Assembly (NCBI RefSeq): GCF_950100655.1
Contig: NZ_CATNLY010000034.1
Coordinates: forward strand, 1 to 64,000
Reading direction: 5' to 3'
Origin: Pleomorphomonas sp. T1.2MG-36
Lineage (GTDB): Bacteria; Pseudomonadota; Alphaproteobacteria; Rhizobiales; Pleomorphomonadaceae
DNA: 64,000 nucleotides
Part shown: in pieces, positions 33,165 through 44,695 of the stretch
Numbering within the stretch: position 1 is the stretch's first letter
Layout of the letters: each line of letters starts with the position of its first letter
Notes under the pieces: model-generated
What the model saw: the letters and a program-made list of their open reading frames with translations, nothing else
Databases searched by the model: none
Told to the model about the DNA's origin: nothing
Translations under genes and position numbers: made by a program

Positions 33165-35159
33165 ATGCCAAAGCTCAGGCTCAAGGGATTCGCGATCGGA
33201 TCGCGATTCCGCATCGCCACGAAGGTGTTCGCCTTCGGACTGTTCTCGCTCTTGGGCCTCACCGTGATCGGCGGGCTCTACATGACGCAGGACATCAACG
33301 CCAACGCCTATCGCCAAAGCGCCGCCAGCGCCCGCATCAACGCGGACCTTGCCGGTACGCTGCAAACCACCATGTTGCAGCTCCGCCGCTCCGAGATAGA
33401 GTTCCTGTTCACCGGCAATGAGCGCTACTCCGGCCTGCATGGCGACCTCACCCGCATGACCGGTTCGACCATCCAGCAGCTCGAAACGCGCATCAAGGCG
33501 ACCGACCCGACCAAGGCGGGCAACGTTGCCGAGATCAGGACCGGCCTCGAGGAATACGGCTCTTCCTTCAAGGCGATCCTGGATATCAAGAAGCAGCTCG
33601 GTCTCTACCCGCAGCAGGGCGTCAACGGGGCGCTCCTGAAATCCAGCCAGGCGGTGGCCGATCTCTTCGCCGCCAATCCGTCGCCGGAACTCGCGGCGTT
33701 GTTCGCGACCATGCGAACCCAGGAAAAGGACTTCATGCTGAAAAGCGACCCGCAGGCTTTCACCGCCTTCGGCAAGACCTCCATGGACTTCACCCGGGCG
33801 CTGGCGCGCAGCTCGCTCGGCGCCGATGCCAAGGCCGCCCTCGGCAAGGCGATGGAGCAATACACCGCCAGCGTCGGCCAGTGGGTGGCGTTGCAGCAGA
33901 AGTTCCTCAGCATCTACGAGCAGCTGTCCAATGGCTACAAGACGCTGGAACCGCAGCTCGACAACCTGGTCTCGATGATTCGCAGCGTCGACACGGCCGC
34001 CTCCACCTCGGAGATCCGTGCTCGCCGCGACGCCCGGGACCAGTTGATGGTCGTCTTCGGCGCCATCATGGCGATGACGCTGGTGTTCGGCTGGCTGCTT
34101 GCCCGCGGCATCGTCAAGCCGATCGCCCGCATCACCGCCGCCATGAAGGCGATCGCCGCCGGCGACCGTGACGTGGTCATTCCCTATGCCGACCACCGCA
34201 ACGAGGTCGGCGACATGGCGCGGACGCTCGACGTGTTCGCCAAGGGGCTGTCGGAAACCGAGCGGCTCCGGGCCGAGCAGGGAGAGAACGATCGCCTTGC
34301 CGCCGAGCGTCAGCTTCAGGAGCGGCAAGCGCTGGCCGATGCCTTCCAGTCGACCATGGGCGCGCTGGCCGATCGCTTCGCCCGCTCGTCGGCAGAAGTG
34401 GCGGAAGCCGCCCGCGAACTGTCCGAGACCGCCGACGCCACCTCCGGCCGGGCCCAGTCGGTGACCGGCGCCGCCGAGACCGCCGCGTCGAACGTGCAGA
34501 CGGTGGCGGCCGGCACCGAGGAACTCACCGCGTCGATTCGCGAGATCAACGTGCAGGTCTCGAAATCGGCCGGCGTCGCCGAGGAAGCCGCAGCTGAAGC
34601 GTCCCGCACCGAGGCGAAGGTGCGGGCCCTGACCGACGCCGCCGTCCGCATCGGCGACGTGGTCAACCTCATCCGGGCCATCGCCGAACAAACCAACCTC
34701 CTCGCTCTCAACGCCACCATCGAGGCGGCGCGGGCCGGCGACGCCGGCAAGGGCTTCGCGGTCGTCGCCTCGGAAGTGAAGCAACTCGCCGCCCAGACGG
34801 CCAAGGCCACCGACGAGATCGGCTCCAAGATCGGCGAGATCCAGGAAGCGACCAACGAGACGGTGACGGCCATCGGCCGCATCACCTCGACCATCTCGAT
34901 GATCCGCGAGGTCACCGCCTCGATCGCCGGGGCCGTCGAGGAACAGGGCGCGGCCACCGACGAGATCGCCCAGAACACCCAGCGGGCCGCCGAAGGCACG
35001 CAGACGGTGACCGGCTCCATCGCCGGCGTCGGCGAGGCCGCCGAACTGACCGGCCGTGCCTCGACCCACCTGATGGCGCTGTCGGCCGACCTGGAGCACC
35101 AGTCCACCGACCTTCAGAGCGAAGTGGGCAAGTTCGTCGACAGCCTGCGCGCGGCATAG
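33165..35159 (+). CDS. methyl-accepting chemotaxis protein
   Basis: A 664-residue chemoreceptor. TM1 is about residues 20-40; a long helical periplasmic sensor of some 250 residues (likely an HBM or four-helix type) follows; TM2 is about 294-312, then HAMP (to about 362) and the signalling hairpin with the tip [21 protein letters not shown] around 505-525. No C-terminal NWETF-type CheR tether is present. No che genes are nearby, so it must report to a chemosensory array encoded elsewhere. A strong terminator follows. Confidence 0.93.
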   Translation: MPKLRLKGFAIGSRFRIATKVFAFGLFSLLGLTVIGGLYMTQDINANAYRQSAASARINADLAGTLQTTMLQLRRSEIEFLFTGNERYSGLHGDLTRMTGSTIQQLETRIKATDPTKAGNVAEIRTGLEEYGSSFKAILDIKKQLGLYPQQGVNGALLKSSQAVADLFAANPSPELAALFATMRTQEKDFMLKSDPQAFTAFGKTSMDFTRALARSSLGADAKAALGKAMEQYTASVGQWVALQQKFLSIYEQLSNGYKTLEPQLDNLVSMIRSVDTAASTSEIRARRDARDQLMVVFGAIMAMTLVFGWLLARGIVKPIARITAAMKAIAAGDRDVVIPYADHRNEVGDMARTLDVFAKGLSETERLRAEQGENDRLAAERQLQERQALADAFQSTMGALADRFARSSAEVAEAARELSETADATSGRAQSVTGAAETAASNVQTVAAGTEELTASIREINVQVSKSAGVAEEAAAEASRTEAKVRALTDAAVRIGDVVNLIRAIAEQTNLLALNATIEAARAGDAGKGFAVVASEVKQLAAQTAKATDEIGSKIGEIQEATNETVTAIGRITSTISMIREVTASIAGAVEEQGAATDEIAQNTQRAAEGTQTVTGSIAGVGEAAELTGRASTHLMALSADLEHQSTDLQSEVGKFVDSLRAA

Positions 35160-35186
35160 GCGCCGCATCCGCCCGCAAACGAACAA

Positions 35187-35224
35187 GGCCCGCTCCGACG
35201 GACATCGGAGCGGGCCTTTTCTTT
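35187..35224 (+). terminator. terminator of the chemoreceptor gene
   Basis: GGCCCGCTCCGA (35187-35198), loop, TCGGAGCGGGCC (35205-35216), then TTTTCTTT. A twelve-pair intrinsic terminator between convergent genes. Confidence 0.9.
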
Positions 35225-35243
35225 ATGCGAAGCTCGGAGCGGC

Positions 35244-36464
<1,221 letters not shown>

Positions 36465-36639
36465 GGAAACTCCGTGGAGGTGAAAGCCGCGGCGGTCGGT
36501 GGGAGGCTGGCCGGCGGCTCAAAACGATCGCCGGCAATTTAACCGACTATGGCAGCCGCGCAAGGCTGGAGATTCGTCATTTGCCGGCCATGATCGCAGC
36601 TGATAAACCGGCCGCCCAACTAGCCGAGCCGAGCCGAGC

Positions 36640-38094
36640 ATGACCGAGCCCCGCCTGACTTCCGACCGCGACTGGACGAAGCTGACCCTTCTGGTCATCG
36701 CCGCCTTCCTGGCCCTTCGCCTCATCGCCCTCCTCCTGAGCGGTTTCGAGCTCACCTACGACGAGGCCCAGTATTGGGCCTGGTCCCGCAGCCTCGCCTT
36801 CGGCTACTTCACCAAGCCCGGCCTCATTGCCTGGCTGATCCGCGGCACGACCGAGGTCTGCGGCAACGGCGTCGCCTGCGTGCGGGCGCCGGCGCCGATC
36901 CTGCACGCGGCGGCCGCATGGTTCGTCTTTCTCGCCGCCCGCCGGCTCTACGATTCCCGTGTCGGCTTTTGGAGCGCCCTCGCCTATGTGGCGATGCCGG
37001 CCGTCAGCCTGTCGTCGCTGATTCTCAACACGGACGTGCCGCTGCTCTTCTTCTGGTGCGTCGGCCTGCATGCGACGGCCCTGTTCGTCGAAAGACCCTC
37101 GCTCTCCCGTGCCCTCTATCTCGCCGGCACGGTCGCCATCGGCCTCAACGCCAAATATGCGATGATCTACCTGCCGGCCTCGCTGCTGGTCTATTTCCTG
37201 GTGGCGGCCGACCGGCGCCCGCTCTTGCGGAGCGGCACCACGTGGGTGGCGCTCCTCGGCGGCCTCGCCGGCTTCCTGCCAAACCTGATCTGGAATGCCC
37301 AGAACGGCTTCGTCACCTTCCACCACACCGGCGACAACGCCGGCTGGGAGGCGATCGGCTTCAAGCTTGGCAAGATCTTCGAGTATCTCGGCGGACAGGC
37401 CGCCATCCCCGGACCGATCCTGTTCGCCGTGGCCGTCCTCGCCGCGGTTCTCGGCTGGCGCTCGACCAAACCGGCCGCCGACCGGCTGATGATGTGGCAG
37501 AGCCTGCCGATCCTGATCGTCATCGGCGTCAACGCCGCCTTCGCCAAGCTGCATGGCAACTGGGCGGCGACGGCCTTCCCCGCTCTCGTCATCTTCGCCA
37601 GCGCCGTGCTCGTCGATGGTCGCTGGCGCGGCCTGCTGAAGCTGTCGGCCGCCATCAACGCAGCGGCGGCCGTCGGTCTCGCCATCGGTACCAGCCTCGT
37701 CGGTCACGTGGCGCTGCCGCAAAAGCCGGCGCAGCTTCATCGGCTGCTGTACTGGTCCGATTACGGCGAAAAGCTTGTCGCCGCCGCCCGGGCAGCCGGC
37801 ACCAACACCGTCGTCACCGTCGGGCGGCCGATGAGCTCGGAAACGCTCTACGAGTTGCGCGACAGCGGGCTTGTCGTTCGCGCCTATGTCGCCCCCGGCG
37901 CCGCGCCGGCCGATCAGTTCGAGATGACCATACCCTACGATCCCGCCGTGCACGGGCCGGCGCTTCTGGTCACCGAGGTCGACCCGGCTACGCTCGGCAT
38001 CGAGCCGGAGCGCATCGAGCCTCTCGGCGCACTCGAAACCCGCATCTTCACGGCAAATGATGGCCGCATGCCGATCTACCGGATCGACCGTTGA
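36640..38094 (+). CDS. membrane glycosyltransferase, GT39/ArnT-like (PMT superfamily)
   Basis: A 484-residue protein with about ten to twelve transmembrane helices. The first periplasmic loop carries the acidic motif TYDEAQYWAWSRSLAFGYFTKPGL (given here only in outline: DEAQYW), which in the PMT/ArnT superfamily contacts the lipid-linked sugar. Relatives transfer mannose or aminoarabinose from polyprenyl phosphate to protein or lipid. The acceptor here is unknown. It starts about 175 bases from argG, divergently, and a DUF1232 gene follows 31 bases downstream. Confidence 0.82.
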   Translation: MTEPRLTSDRDWTKLTLLVIAAFLALRLIALLLSGFELTYDEAQYWAWSRSLAFGYFTKPGLIAWLIRGTTEVCGNGVACVRAPAPILHAAAAWFVFLAARRLYDSRVGFWSALAYVAMPAVSLSSLILNTDVPLLFFWCVGLHATALFVERPSLSRALYLAGTVAIGLNAKYAMIYLPASLLVYFLVAADRRPLLRSGTTWVALLGGLAGFLPNLIWNAQNGFVTFHHTGDNAGWEAIGFKLGKIFEYLGGQAAIPGPILFAVAVLAAVLGWRSTKPAADRLMMWQSLPILIVIGVNAAFAKLHGNWAATAFPALVIFASAVLVDGRWRGLLKLSAAINAAAAVGLAIGTSLVGHVALPQKPAQLHRLLYWSDYGEKLVAAARAAGTNTVVTVGRPMSSETLYELRDSGLVVRAYVAPGAAPADQFEMTIPYDPAVHGPALLVTEVDPATLGIEPERIEPLGALETRIFTANDGRMPIYRIDR

Positions 38095-38125
38095 CAGAGG
38101 GGACTTCGGTTCCCATTTCGACCCC

Positions 38126-38503
38126 ATGCGCAAAGCCCATTATCCCGACCCCGAAATCATCGGCCCGGCCGAAGGCCACGAGGCCCGCGTTCGCTCGCGC
38201 TTCTGGAAGACAGTGAGGAAGGCGGTCGCCTCCATTCCCTTCATCGACGAGGTCGTGGCCGCCTATTACTGCGCGCTCGACCCGGAAACGCCGGCATCGG
38301 TACGGGCGACGCTCTTCGCCGCGCTCGCCTACTTCGTGGTACCGCTCGACATCGTGCCGGACTTCGTGCTCGGGCTCGGTTTTTCCGACGACATCACCGT
38401 GCTGGTCACGGCGATCGGCCTGGTTCGCCGCCACATTGGCGAGCGGCACCGCCTCGCAGCCCGTGCCGCACTCGATCGCCTCGCGGCCGAAAAGACCGGA
38501 TAA
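38126..38503 (+). CDS. YkvA family protein (DUF1232)
   Basis: A 125-residue protein with the DUF1232 core SVRATLFAALAYFVVPLDIVPDFVLGLGFSDDITVL, whose PLDxxPDxxPxxGxxDD-type pattern marks the family. The hydrophobic stretch may form a short membrane hairpin. Function unknown. The ATG at 38126 matches relatives (MRKAHYPDPEIIGP); it follows the glycosyltransferase closely and may share its transcript. Confidence 0.82.
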   Translation: MRKAHYPDPEIIGPAEGHEARVRSRFWKTVRKAVASIPFIDEVVAAYYCALDPETPASVRATLFAALAYFVVPLDIVPDFVLGLGFSDDITVLVTAIGLVRRHIGERHRLAARAALDRLAAEKTG

Positions 38504-38728
38504 CTCCCGGAAGCACAACGCCAAAGGCCGGCCGGCCGCATTGTCGCCCGATTTCCGGCCAAGCCTCGCGCCGCGACAACGTGAAGCGTCCATGGTTGCC
38601 CTTGTCCGACAGATCGGTACGCCGGAGCAACCATTTGGTAACCATGACGCCTTAACGTTTCCCTAGGCTTCATGCGGACCGCTTCGGTGGGCGCATCCGT
38701 GTCCCACGACAAGACCCAAGGTGATTAG

Positions 38729-39253
38729 ATGACGAACGCACGCACCCTCGGCTTGGCCGTCGCACTGCTGCTCGGCGCGACGACCCTCGCTGGCGCCCAG
38801 CAACAGCAGACCAAGGCGCCCACGCCTCTCCAGACGTTCGAGCGCTGGGCCACCTACACCTACAACAATGCCGGCGCCAAAGTTTGCTACGCCGCGACCC
38901 AGCCTTCCGGAACCCAGCCTCAGGGCGTCAACCGCGATCCGGTGTTCATGTTCATCACCAATCGTCCGAAGGAAGGCGTCAAGCACGAGATCTCGGTGAT
39001 CACCGGCTATCCCTACAAGGAAGGCTCCAAGACGACGGTGAAGATCGGCGACGCCACCTTCAGCATGTACACCAAGGACCAGGGCGCCTGGGTCGATAAC
39101 GCCGCCGAGGAAAGCCGCTTCATCAATGCCATGAAGGCCGGTTCGGACATGGTGATCACCGGCACGTCGCGCCGCGGCACCGTCACGATCGACACCTACT
39201 CGCTGAAGGGTGTCAGTGCCGCGCTGAAGCGCATCGACACCGAGTGCCAGTAA
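38729..39253 (+). CDS. invasion-associated locus B (IalB) family exported protein
   Basis: A 174-residue periplasmic protein. Residues 1-23 form a signal peptide ([23 protein letters not shown]). The mature part has the IalB pattern [25 protein letters not shown] and [18 protein letters not shown] segments, and ends TEC. Cysteines near the start and at the end of the mature protein probably form a disulfide. Despite the name, it is widespread in non-pathogenic Hyphomicrobiales and its role is unclear. AAGGTG precedes the ATG. Confidence 0.88.
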   Translation: MTNARTLGLAVALLLGATTLAGAQQQQTKAPTPLQTFERWATYTYNNAGAKVCYAATQPSGTQPQGVNRDPVFMFITNRPKEGVKHEISVITGYPYKEGSKTTVKIGDATFSMYTKDQGAWVDNAAEESRFINAMKAGSDMVITGTSRRGTVTIDTYSLKGVSAALKRIDTECQ

Positions 39254-39269
39254 CCGCAAACGGCTTGAA

Positions 39270-39655
39270 GCCGCCCCTGGGCGGCTTCCGGCGCCAAGCG
39301 GCGCCCGCGCGGAGCGCGAAAGCCAAAGGCCGGAGGCCTGCCGGCGACTGAGGCCAAGTCAATCCGAAGTCGCCGAAAGGCGGCTTCCGGCGCCAAGCGG
39401 CACCCGCGCGGAGCGCGAAAGCCAAAGGCCGGAGGCCTGCCGGCGACTGAGGCCAAGTCAATCCGAAGTCGCCGAAAGGCGGCTTCCGGCGCCAAGCGGC
39501 ACCCGCGCGGAGCGCGAAAGCCAAAGGCTGGAGGCCTGCCGGCGACTGAGGCCAGGTCAATCCGAAGTCGCCGAAAGGCGGCTTCCGGCGCCAAGCGGCG
39601 CCCGCGCGGAGCGCGAAAGCCAAAGGCCGGAGGCCTGCCGGCGACTGAGGCTCAA
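39270..39655. repeat. family A structured repeat, 99-bp tandem array of nearly four units
   Basis: Units begin with GCGGCTTCCG at 39281, 39380, 39479 and 39578, an exact 99-base period. They differ at only a few positions. Each unit has a leading hairpin (GAAGTCGCC-GAAA-GGCGGCTTC), GGCGCC-AAGC-GGC(G/A)CC, CGCGC-GGA-GCGCG, AGGCC-GGA-GGCCT and GCCGGCGACTGAGGC. The period is a multiple of three, so both strands stay open in some frames, but no gene is proposed. Confidence 0.9.
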
Positions 39656-39702
39656 TAAAAGAGACTCGCGCTGGCGGAACGGCAGCTTTGCCGCCGCCGG
39701 TT

Positions 39703-39730
39703 TTGGCTTTCCGCTGATTTCTGATATAGG
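39703..39730 (+). promoter_or_regulatory. possible rlmN promoter
   Basis: TTGGCT (39703-39708), 16 bases, TATAGG (39725-39730), just after the tandem repeat array and 104 bases before the rlmN start. Confidence 0.45.
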
Positions 39731-39833
39731 TTCGCATAACCGGGAACGGTCGGGACGGTCACGTCCGCGGCCGTTCTTGCTTTTCGTGCGGACATGTCCG
39801 CCTCGCCATCCCATCAGGACCCATCGAACGCCC

Positions 39834-41081
39834 ATGTCGACCCTCATCGACCACAGCCCTGTTGCCGCCTCTCCCGCCGCCGCTCCCGAAAAGCCGTCGC
39901 TTGTCGGCATGACGCGTATCGAGATGGCCAAGGCACTCCTCGCCATCGGCGTCGAGGAGCGTCAGCTCCGGATGCGGGTCACCCAGCTCTGGCATTGGAT
40001 CTATGTGCGCGGCGTGCGCGAATTCTCGGCGATGACCAACGTCGCCAAGGACCTGCGCGCCCGGCTCGACGCCGCCTACACGGTCGGGCGGCCCGAAATC
40101 GTCGCCGAGCAGGTTTCGGCCGACGGCACCCGCAAGTGGCTGTTGCGCTTCCCCTCGCGCGGCGCCGGCAAGCCGGTGGAGGTCGAGACCGTCTACATTC
40201 CCGAGGAAGGTCGCGGCACGCTCTGCGTCTCCTCGCAGGTCGGTTGCACGCTCAACTGTGCCTTCTGTCATACCGGAACGCAGATGCTGGTGCGCAACCT
40301 CACGGCCGAAGAGATCGTGGCGCAGGTGCTGATCGCCCGTGACCGGCTTGGCGACTACCCGGACGTGACGCCCAATGCCGAAGCGGCGATTCCGAGCGAG
40401 GGCCGCCTCGTTTCCAACGTCGTCATGATGGGCATGGGCGAGCCGCTCTACAATTTCGACGCGGTCAAGCAGGCGATCCACATCATCATGGACGGCGACG
40501 GCCTGTCGCTGTCGAAGCGACGCGTCACGCTTTCCACCTCCGGCGTGGTTCCCAACATCGCGCGGACCGGCGACGAGATCGGCTGCATGCTCGCCATCTC
40601 GCTGCACGCTGTGCGCGACGATCTTCGCAACGTGCTGGTGCCGATCAACAAGAAGTATCCGCTGAAAGAGCTGATGGACGCCTGCCGCGCCTATCCGGGG
40701 CTGTCGAACGCACGCCGCATCACCTTTGAATACGTGATGCTGAAGGGCGTCAACGACAGCCTGGAAGACGCCCGCGACCTCGTGAAGCTCCTGAAGGGCA
40801 TTCCGGCCAAGATCAATCTCATTCCCTTCAATCCCTGGCCGGGCACCGTCTACGAGTGTTCCGACTGGGAGACGATCGAGGCCTTCGCCCAGTTCGTCAA
40901 CGACGCCGGCTATGCCTCGCCGATCCGCACGCCGCGCGGCCGCGACATCGCCGCCGCCTGCGGCCAGCTGAAGAGCGAAAGCGAGCGGCTGAGGAAAACC
41001 GAACGGCTCAAGCTGGAGATGGGGCTCACGGAAGCCGATCTCGCCATGCGCGCCATGGTGGCCGGCCACGGAGAGGATTGA
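39834..41081 (+). CDS. rlmN: dual-specificity 23S rRNA/tRNA adenine-C2 methyltransferase RlmN
   Basis: A 415-residue radical-SAM enzyme that methylates A2503 of 23S rRNA and A37 of some tRNAs. The cluster ligands are C138, C142 and C145 (CTLNCAFC), and GGMGEP-type (MGMGEPLYN) and the C-terminal AAACGQL cysteine used in the covalent intermediate are present. The ATG at 39834 fits the family; the longer frame from 39777 is not conserved. The stop overlaps the next start by one base (TGATG). Confidence 0.96.
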   Translation: MSTLIDHSPVAASPAAAPEKPSLVGMTRIEMAKALLAIGVEERQLRMRVTQLWHWIYVRGVREFSAMTNVAKDLRARLDAAYTVGRPEIVAEQVSADGTRKWLLRFPSRGAGKPVEVETVYIPEEGRGTLCVSSQVGCTLNCAFCHTGTQMLVRNLTAEEIVAQVLIARDRLGDYPDVTPNAEAAIPSEGRLVSNVVMMGMGEPLYNFDAVKQAIHIIMDGDGLSLSKRRVTLSTSGVVPNIARTGDEIGCMLAISLHAVRDDLRNVLVPINKKYPLKELMDACRAYPGLSNARRITFEYVMLKGVNDSLEDARDLVKLLKGIPAKINLIPFNPWPGTVYECSDWETIEAFAQFVNDAGYASPIRTPRGRDIAAACGQLKSESERLRKTERLKLEMGLTEADLAMRAMVAGHGED

Positions 41082-41539
41082 TGCGGGCGATCGGCCGGAT
41101 CTTCGCCGCGCTGATCGGCTTCATCCTGGCGGTGATCGCCGCCGCCGTGTTCATGCTGGCCGCCTCGGTCGGCTTCGCGCCCGCCGACCCGGCCGAAAGC
41201 CTGTGGTTCTGGGGCAACTTCGGCGTCGGCACCGCCTTGACCGCCAGCTATCTGGGCGCCATGGCGCTTGCGCCCTGGGCGGTGGTCATCCTGGTCACCG
41301 AGGTGTTTCGCCTGCGCACGGCCCTCATCTATCTCGTTGCCGGCGGCTTTCTCGGTGTCCTGCCCTCACTCGGGCTGGCACCGATGATGCGCTCATTCGA
41401 CGGTGGACCGCGTGAGATCGCCATCCTGGTCGCCGCCGGCTTCGTCGGCGGCTTCGTCTACTGGCTGTCGGCCGGCCGCATGGCCGGCATCGACGGCGTG
41501 TTCCTGACCCGGCCGCGCGAGCCTAAAGACGGGCAGTGA
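41081..41539 (+). CDS. small four-helix membrane protein of unknown function
   Basis: A 152-residue hydrophobic protein with about four transmembrane helices (near residues 5-30, 45-72, 78-100 and 112-130) and a short charged tail. No family is recognised. It is coupled to rlmN by a one-base overlap, suggesting co-translation. Its last 17 bases overlap the 3' end of the convergent LysE-family gene. Similar small membrane genes follow rlmN in related genomes, but this is recalled only loosely. Confidence 0.65.
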   Translation: MRAIGRIFAALIGFILAVIAAAVFMLAASVGFAPADPAESLWFWGNFGVGTALTASYLGAMALAPWAVVILVTEVFRLRTALIYLVAGGFLGVLPSLGLAPMMRSFDGGPREIAILVAAGFVGGFVYWLSAGRMAGIDGVFLTRPREPKDGQ

Positions 41540-42161
41540 CCAGCCGGACCGCGAAGGCGCCCATCACGCCGGCGAACACATAGTCGATCCAGCGCATCGT
41601 CTTGGGCCGGGCCTTGAGAAAGGCGGCGACGCCGCTTGCGCCAAGGATCAGAGGCAGCGTCGACAGCGTCGACACCAGAAGAAACCACAAGCCGAGAAAC
41701 AGCAGCTTGCCGCGAACAGCCGGATCGCCCGGCTCGACGAACTGCGGCAGGAAGGTCAGGAAGAACAGCGCCATCTTGGGATTCAGCACGTTGATCGCAA
41801 GGCCCTTCAGATAGAGCCGGGCAGCAGGCTCGGGCGGCAGAGCGCCGCCGTCCGGCGCGAAATGGCTGCCGTGACGGATGGCGCCAACGGCCAGATAGAG
41901 CAGATAGAGCGCGCCGACGATCTTCAGCACGTCGAAGGCAACAGGCGAGGCGGCGAGCAGTGCCGCGAGGCCGAAGGTCACCAGAAGCGTGTGGACCAGA
42001 ATGCCGGTGTTCGTGCCGAGGAAGGCGGCGATGCCGGCGCGCCGGCCACGAGTGATCGTCGTGCCGACGAACATCGCCATGTCCGGTCCGGGCGTGTAGT
42101 TGAGCGCCAGGACGGCCAGGGTATAGGCGGCAAGCACGCCGCCGGTCGGCAGGATATCCAT
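41523..42161 (-). CDS. LysE family amino-acid exporter (RhtB-like)
   Basis: A 212-residue transporter with six hydrophobic segments. It starts after residue MDILPTGGVLAAYTL and has the signature NYTPGPDMAMFVGTTITRGRRAGIAAFLG and the NVLNPKMALFFLTFLPQF motif near 120-140, both diagnostic of RhtB/LysE proteins that export threonine, homoserine or similar compounds. The ATG at 42161 is chosen; the long open frame upstream is not coding. It is divergent from the phosphatase gene. Confidence 0.88.
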   Translation of the reverse strand: MDILPTGGVLAAYTLAVLALNYTPGPDMAMFVGTTITRGRRAGIAAFLGTNTGILVHTLLVTFGLAALLAASPVAFDVLKIVGALYLLYLAVGAIRHGSHFAPDGGALPPEPAARLYLKGLAINVLNPKMALFFLTFLPQFVEPGDPAVRGKLLFLGLWFLLVSTLSTLPLILGASGVAAFLKARPKTMRWIDYVFAGVMGAFAVRLVTARL

Positions 42162-42264
42162 TCGGCACACTCCGCTGGTGCGATGGACGACACTATGGCT
42201 CGGGCCATCTTGACCGCAAGCCGCGACGCAGCGAAAACCGCCTCTCCTCAGAAGGACCCAACCG

Positions 42265-42726
42265 TTGCGTTCCATCCTGTTCGTCTGTCTCGGCAACATC
42301 TGTCGCTCGCCAACCGCCGAAGGGCTGATGCTGAACCATCTTGCCTCTGCCGGCCTTGCCGACCGCATCCGCGTGGACAGTGCCGGCATCGGCGGCTGGC
42401 ACGCGGGCGAGCCGCCGGACCGCCGCGCCATCGCCGCCGCGCGCAAACACGGCGTCGACCTGACGCCGCTGCGCGCCCGCCAGGTCAGGAAGACCGATTT
42501 TTCAGACTTCGACCTGATCGTCGGCATGGATCGGCAGAACGTCGACGATCTCCGCCGCCTCGCCCCCAAGCAATCGACCGCGCGCATCGGGCTTTGGCTG
42601 ACGGAAGCGCTCGGCCGTCCGGACGAGGTGCCCGACCCCTACTACGAGGACGACAGGGCCTTCGACGCCGTGTTCGATCTCTGCGACCGCGCCGCCCGCG
42701 CCTTCCTGGAAAAGCTGCGCGCCTGA
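42265..42726 (+). CDS. low-molecular-weight protein-tyrosine phosphatase
   Basis: A 153-residue phosphatase. The P-loop is C8-LGNIC-R14-S, and the general acid D124 is in VPDPYYED. All catalytic residues are present. It begins with TTG, as no ATG is available upstream in frame, with AGAAGGA as ribosome site. Bacterial LMW phosphatases often act on exopolysaccharide tyrosine kinases, but none is encoded nearby. Confidence 0.9.
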   Translation: MRSILFVCLGNICRSPTAEGLMLNHLASAGLADRIRVDSAGIGGWHAGEPPDRRAIAAARKHGVDLTPLRARQVRKTDFSDFDLIVGMDRQNVDDLRRLAPKQSTARIGLWLTEALGRPDEVPDPYYEDDRAFDAVFDLCDRAARAFLEKLRA

Positions 42727-42732
42727 CGCGGC

Positions 42733-43272
42733 TCAGGCCGCGAGCGGATAGGCTTCCTCGACGAGATAGGGCCCGCCGCCGACCGAGGCGCGCGAAGAAT
42801 AGAGCACGAAGCGATCGACCGGAAAGCGCGGACCGATGAAATCGCCGTGCTCGGACAGCCAGCGGGCGACGTCGGTCGAGGTGGTGCCCTTGAAGCGGGC
42901 AAGGGTGACGTGCGGAATGTAGCGCCGTCCCTCGGCCGGCAGGCCCAGCCGCTGAATGATGCGCTCATGTTCGGCTTGCAGCTCGATCAACTGGTCGGTC
43001 GGCTCCACCTTGACCGCCAGCGAATGCGGCACCCGGCCCGAGGCGAAGCAGTGCAAGCCTCTGAGGCTGAGCTCGAAGGGGGGCCGGTAGACGCGGTCGA
43101 GCGCGGCGGCCACCTCGTCGGCCGTCCGGTGGTCGATGTCGCCGATGAAGCGCAGCGTCACATGGTAATTGGCCGGATCGATCCAACGGGCGCCGGGAAG
43201 GCCGCCTTTCAGGAGTGACAGGTGGAAGCCGGCCGCGGCGGGGACTTCGAGGGCGGTGAACAGCCTGGCCAT
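42733..43272 (-). CDS. thpR: RNA 2',3'-cyclic phosphodiesterase (LigT/ThpR)
   Basis: A 179-residue 2H phosphoesterase with two HxT motifs, H37-V-T and H121-V-T. MARLFTALEVP and GARWIDPANYHVTLRFIGD are typical of ThpR. It opens 2',3'-cyclic phosphate ends of RNA; its cellular substrate is not settled. Stop is six bases from the convergent phosphatase stop. Confidence 0.9.
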   Translation of the reverse strand: MARLFTALEVPAAAGFHLSLLKGGLPGARWIDPANYHVTLRFIGDIDHRTADEVAAALDRVYRPPFELSLRGLHCFASGRVPHSLAVKVEPTDQLIELQAEHERIIQRLGLPAEGRRYIPHVTLARFKGTTSTDVARWLSEHGDFIGPRFPVDRFVLYSSRASVGGGPYLVEEAYPLAA

Positions 43273-43450
43273 GGCAACCTCATCGGCGTTGCCGCCCGGG
43301 GCGCGGCCCTCCGGAGAGGAATCGTCGGACCGGGGCGGAAGGAGCAATCAAGGGTCGACCAAAGGTCAACCCCGATGCAAGCCCTTTTGTTCGCTTGGCC
43401 CGGCCAATGGCGCGATTATATACAGGCGAAACACGCAACAGGCCGGAGCC

Positions 43451-43588
43451 ATGCAGTTCGACGATCCCGCCAATGACAACGATGATCCCGATGTCATCTT
43501 CGCGCGCAAGATAGCGCGGGGGCTGGCCGTTGTACTGGCCATCGGCCTGTTCGCCTATCTCGCCGTCACCTATATTCTGCCCGTCTGA
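43451..43588 (+). CDS. small single-pass membrane protein
   Basis: A 45-residue protein: an acidic N-terminus (MQFDDPANDNDDPD) followed by one transmembrane helix at about 24-43. A ribosome-site-like GGAG lies just before the ATG. No family is named, but such Asp-rich small membrane proteins recur in Hyphomicrobiales. Codon usage resembles neighbouring genes. argC begins 150 bases downstream. Confidence 0.6.
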   Translation: MQFDDPANDNDDPDVIFARKIARGLAVVLAIGLFAYLAVTYILPV

Positions 43589-43738
43589 GCCCGGCGCACT
43601 TGCCCGAGGCGCATGCGTCAAGGCGCATGACAGCGGCGGCCGATGATGGTAAAGCCTCTCGGCACTCCGCCCGGCGTCCCGCCGCGGCGGACTTTCCAAC
43701 ACGTACCGGCGACGGCCGGCCAATTCCGGGCAACGATT

Positions 43739-44686
43739 ATGACGCGGGCGAAGATCTACATCGACGGCGAAGCGGGCACCACCGGCCTCCAGATCCGCGA
43801 CCGTCTCGCCGCCCGCGACGATATCGACCTGCTAACCATCGACCCCGACAAGCGCAAGGACATGGACGAGCGCCGCCGGCTTCTCAACGAAGCCGACGTG
43901 GCCATCCTCTGCCTGCCCGACGACGCCGCCAAGGAGTCGGTGAGCCTCATCGACAACGACCGCACGGCGGTGATCGATGCATCCACCGCCCATCGCGTCG
44001 CGCCCGGCTGGGCCTACGGCTTCGCCGAGATGACCAAGGGCCAGGCCGAGGCGATTGCCAAGTCGAAACGCGTCGCCAATCCCGGCTGCTGGCCGCAGGG
44101 CCTGATCGCCGGCATTCGTCCGCTGATCGATGCCGGCCTGCTGCCCGCCGATGCGGCTCTCACCTACAACGGCGTCTCCGGCTATTCCGGCGGCGGGCGC
44201 AAGATGGTCGAGGACTATGTCTCGGCCGCCGATCCCTCGCCGTTCATGCCCTATGGCCTGACCTTCAAGCACAAGCATCTGCCTGAGATGTCTGCCTACA
44301 CCGGCCTCAGCCACGCCCCGCAGTTCCAGCCGGCGGTGGGCAATTTCGCGCAGGGCATGCTGACCTTCGTGCCGCTTCGCCTCTGGTCCGTCGCGCCCGG
44401 CCTCTCCGCTCGGGCGATCCACGAGCTGCTGGCCGACCGCTATGCTGGCGAAGCCTTCGTCAAGGTGATGCCCTTCGAGGCCAGCGAACGGCTTGCCGGC
44501 CTCGATCCGCGCTCCCTCAACGGCACCAACGAGCTGCGCCTGCATGTGTTCGCCGACGCCGCCGGCGACGAGGCGCTGATCGTTTCGCTTTACGACAACC
44601 TCGGCAAGGGCGCCTCCGGCGCCGCCGTGCAGAACCTCAACCTGATGCTGGGACGGCCGGCCGCGACCGGCCTCGTCCCCGCCTGA
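43739..44686 (+). CDS. argC: N-acetyl-gamma-glutamyl-phosphate reductase, type 2
   Basis: A 315-residue NADPH-dependent reductase of the arginine pathway. The short length and the start [22 protein letters not shown] mark the type 2 enzyme of Alphaproteobacteria. C117 in NPGCWPQG is the catalytic thiol; [12 protein letters not shown] and [12 protein letters not shown] are also characteristic. The ATG at 43739 is preferred over an in-frame codon at 43643, which precedes non-conserved sequence. Confidence 0.95.
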   Translation: MTRAKIYIDGEAGTTGLQIRDRLAARDDIDLLTIDPDKRKDMDERRRLLNEADVAILCLPDDAAKESVSLIDNDRTAVIDASTAHRVAPGWAYGFAEMTKGQAEAIAKSKRVANPGCWPQGLIAGIRPLIDAGLLPADAALTYNGVSGYSGGGRKMVEDYVSAADPSPFMPYGLTFKHKHLPEMSAYTGLSHAPQFQPAVGNFAQGMLTFVPLRLWSVAPGLSARAIHELLADRYAGEAFVKVMPFEASERLAGLDPRSLNGTNELRLHVFADAAGDEALIVSLYDNLGKGASGAAVQNLNLMLGRPAATGLVPA

Positions 44687-44695
44687 TCGCCTGGA

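Noticed and set aside
39270..39655. CRISPR array
   Set aside because: Units are contiguous 99-base copies without variable spacers, and no cas genes are present.
39196..39737. Two open frames of 132 and 174 codons over the tandem repeats
   Set aside because: The 99-base period is a multiple of three, so any open frame stays open. The peptide repeats have no known family, and base changes follow hairpins rather than codons.
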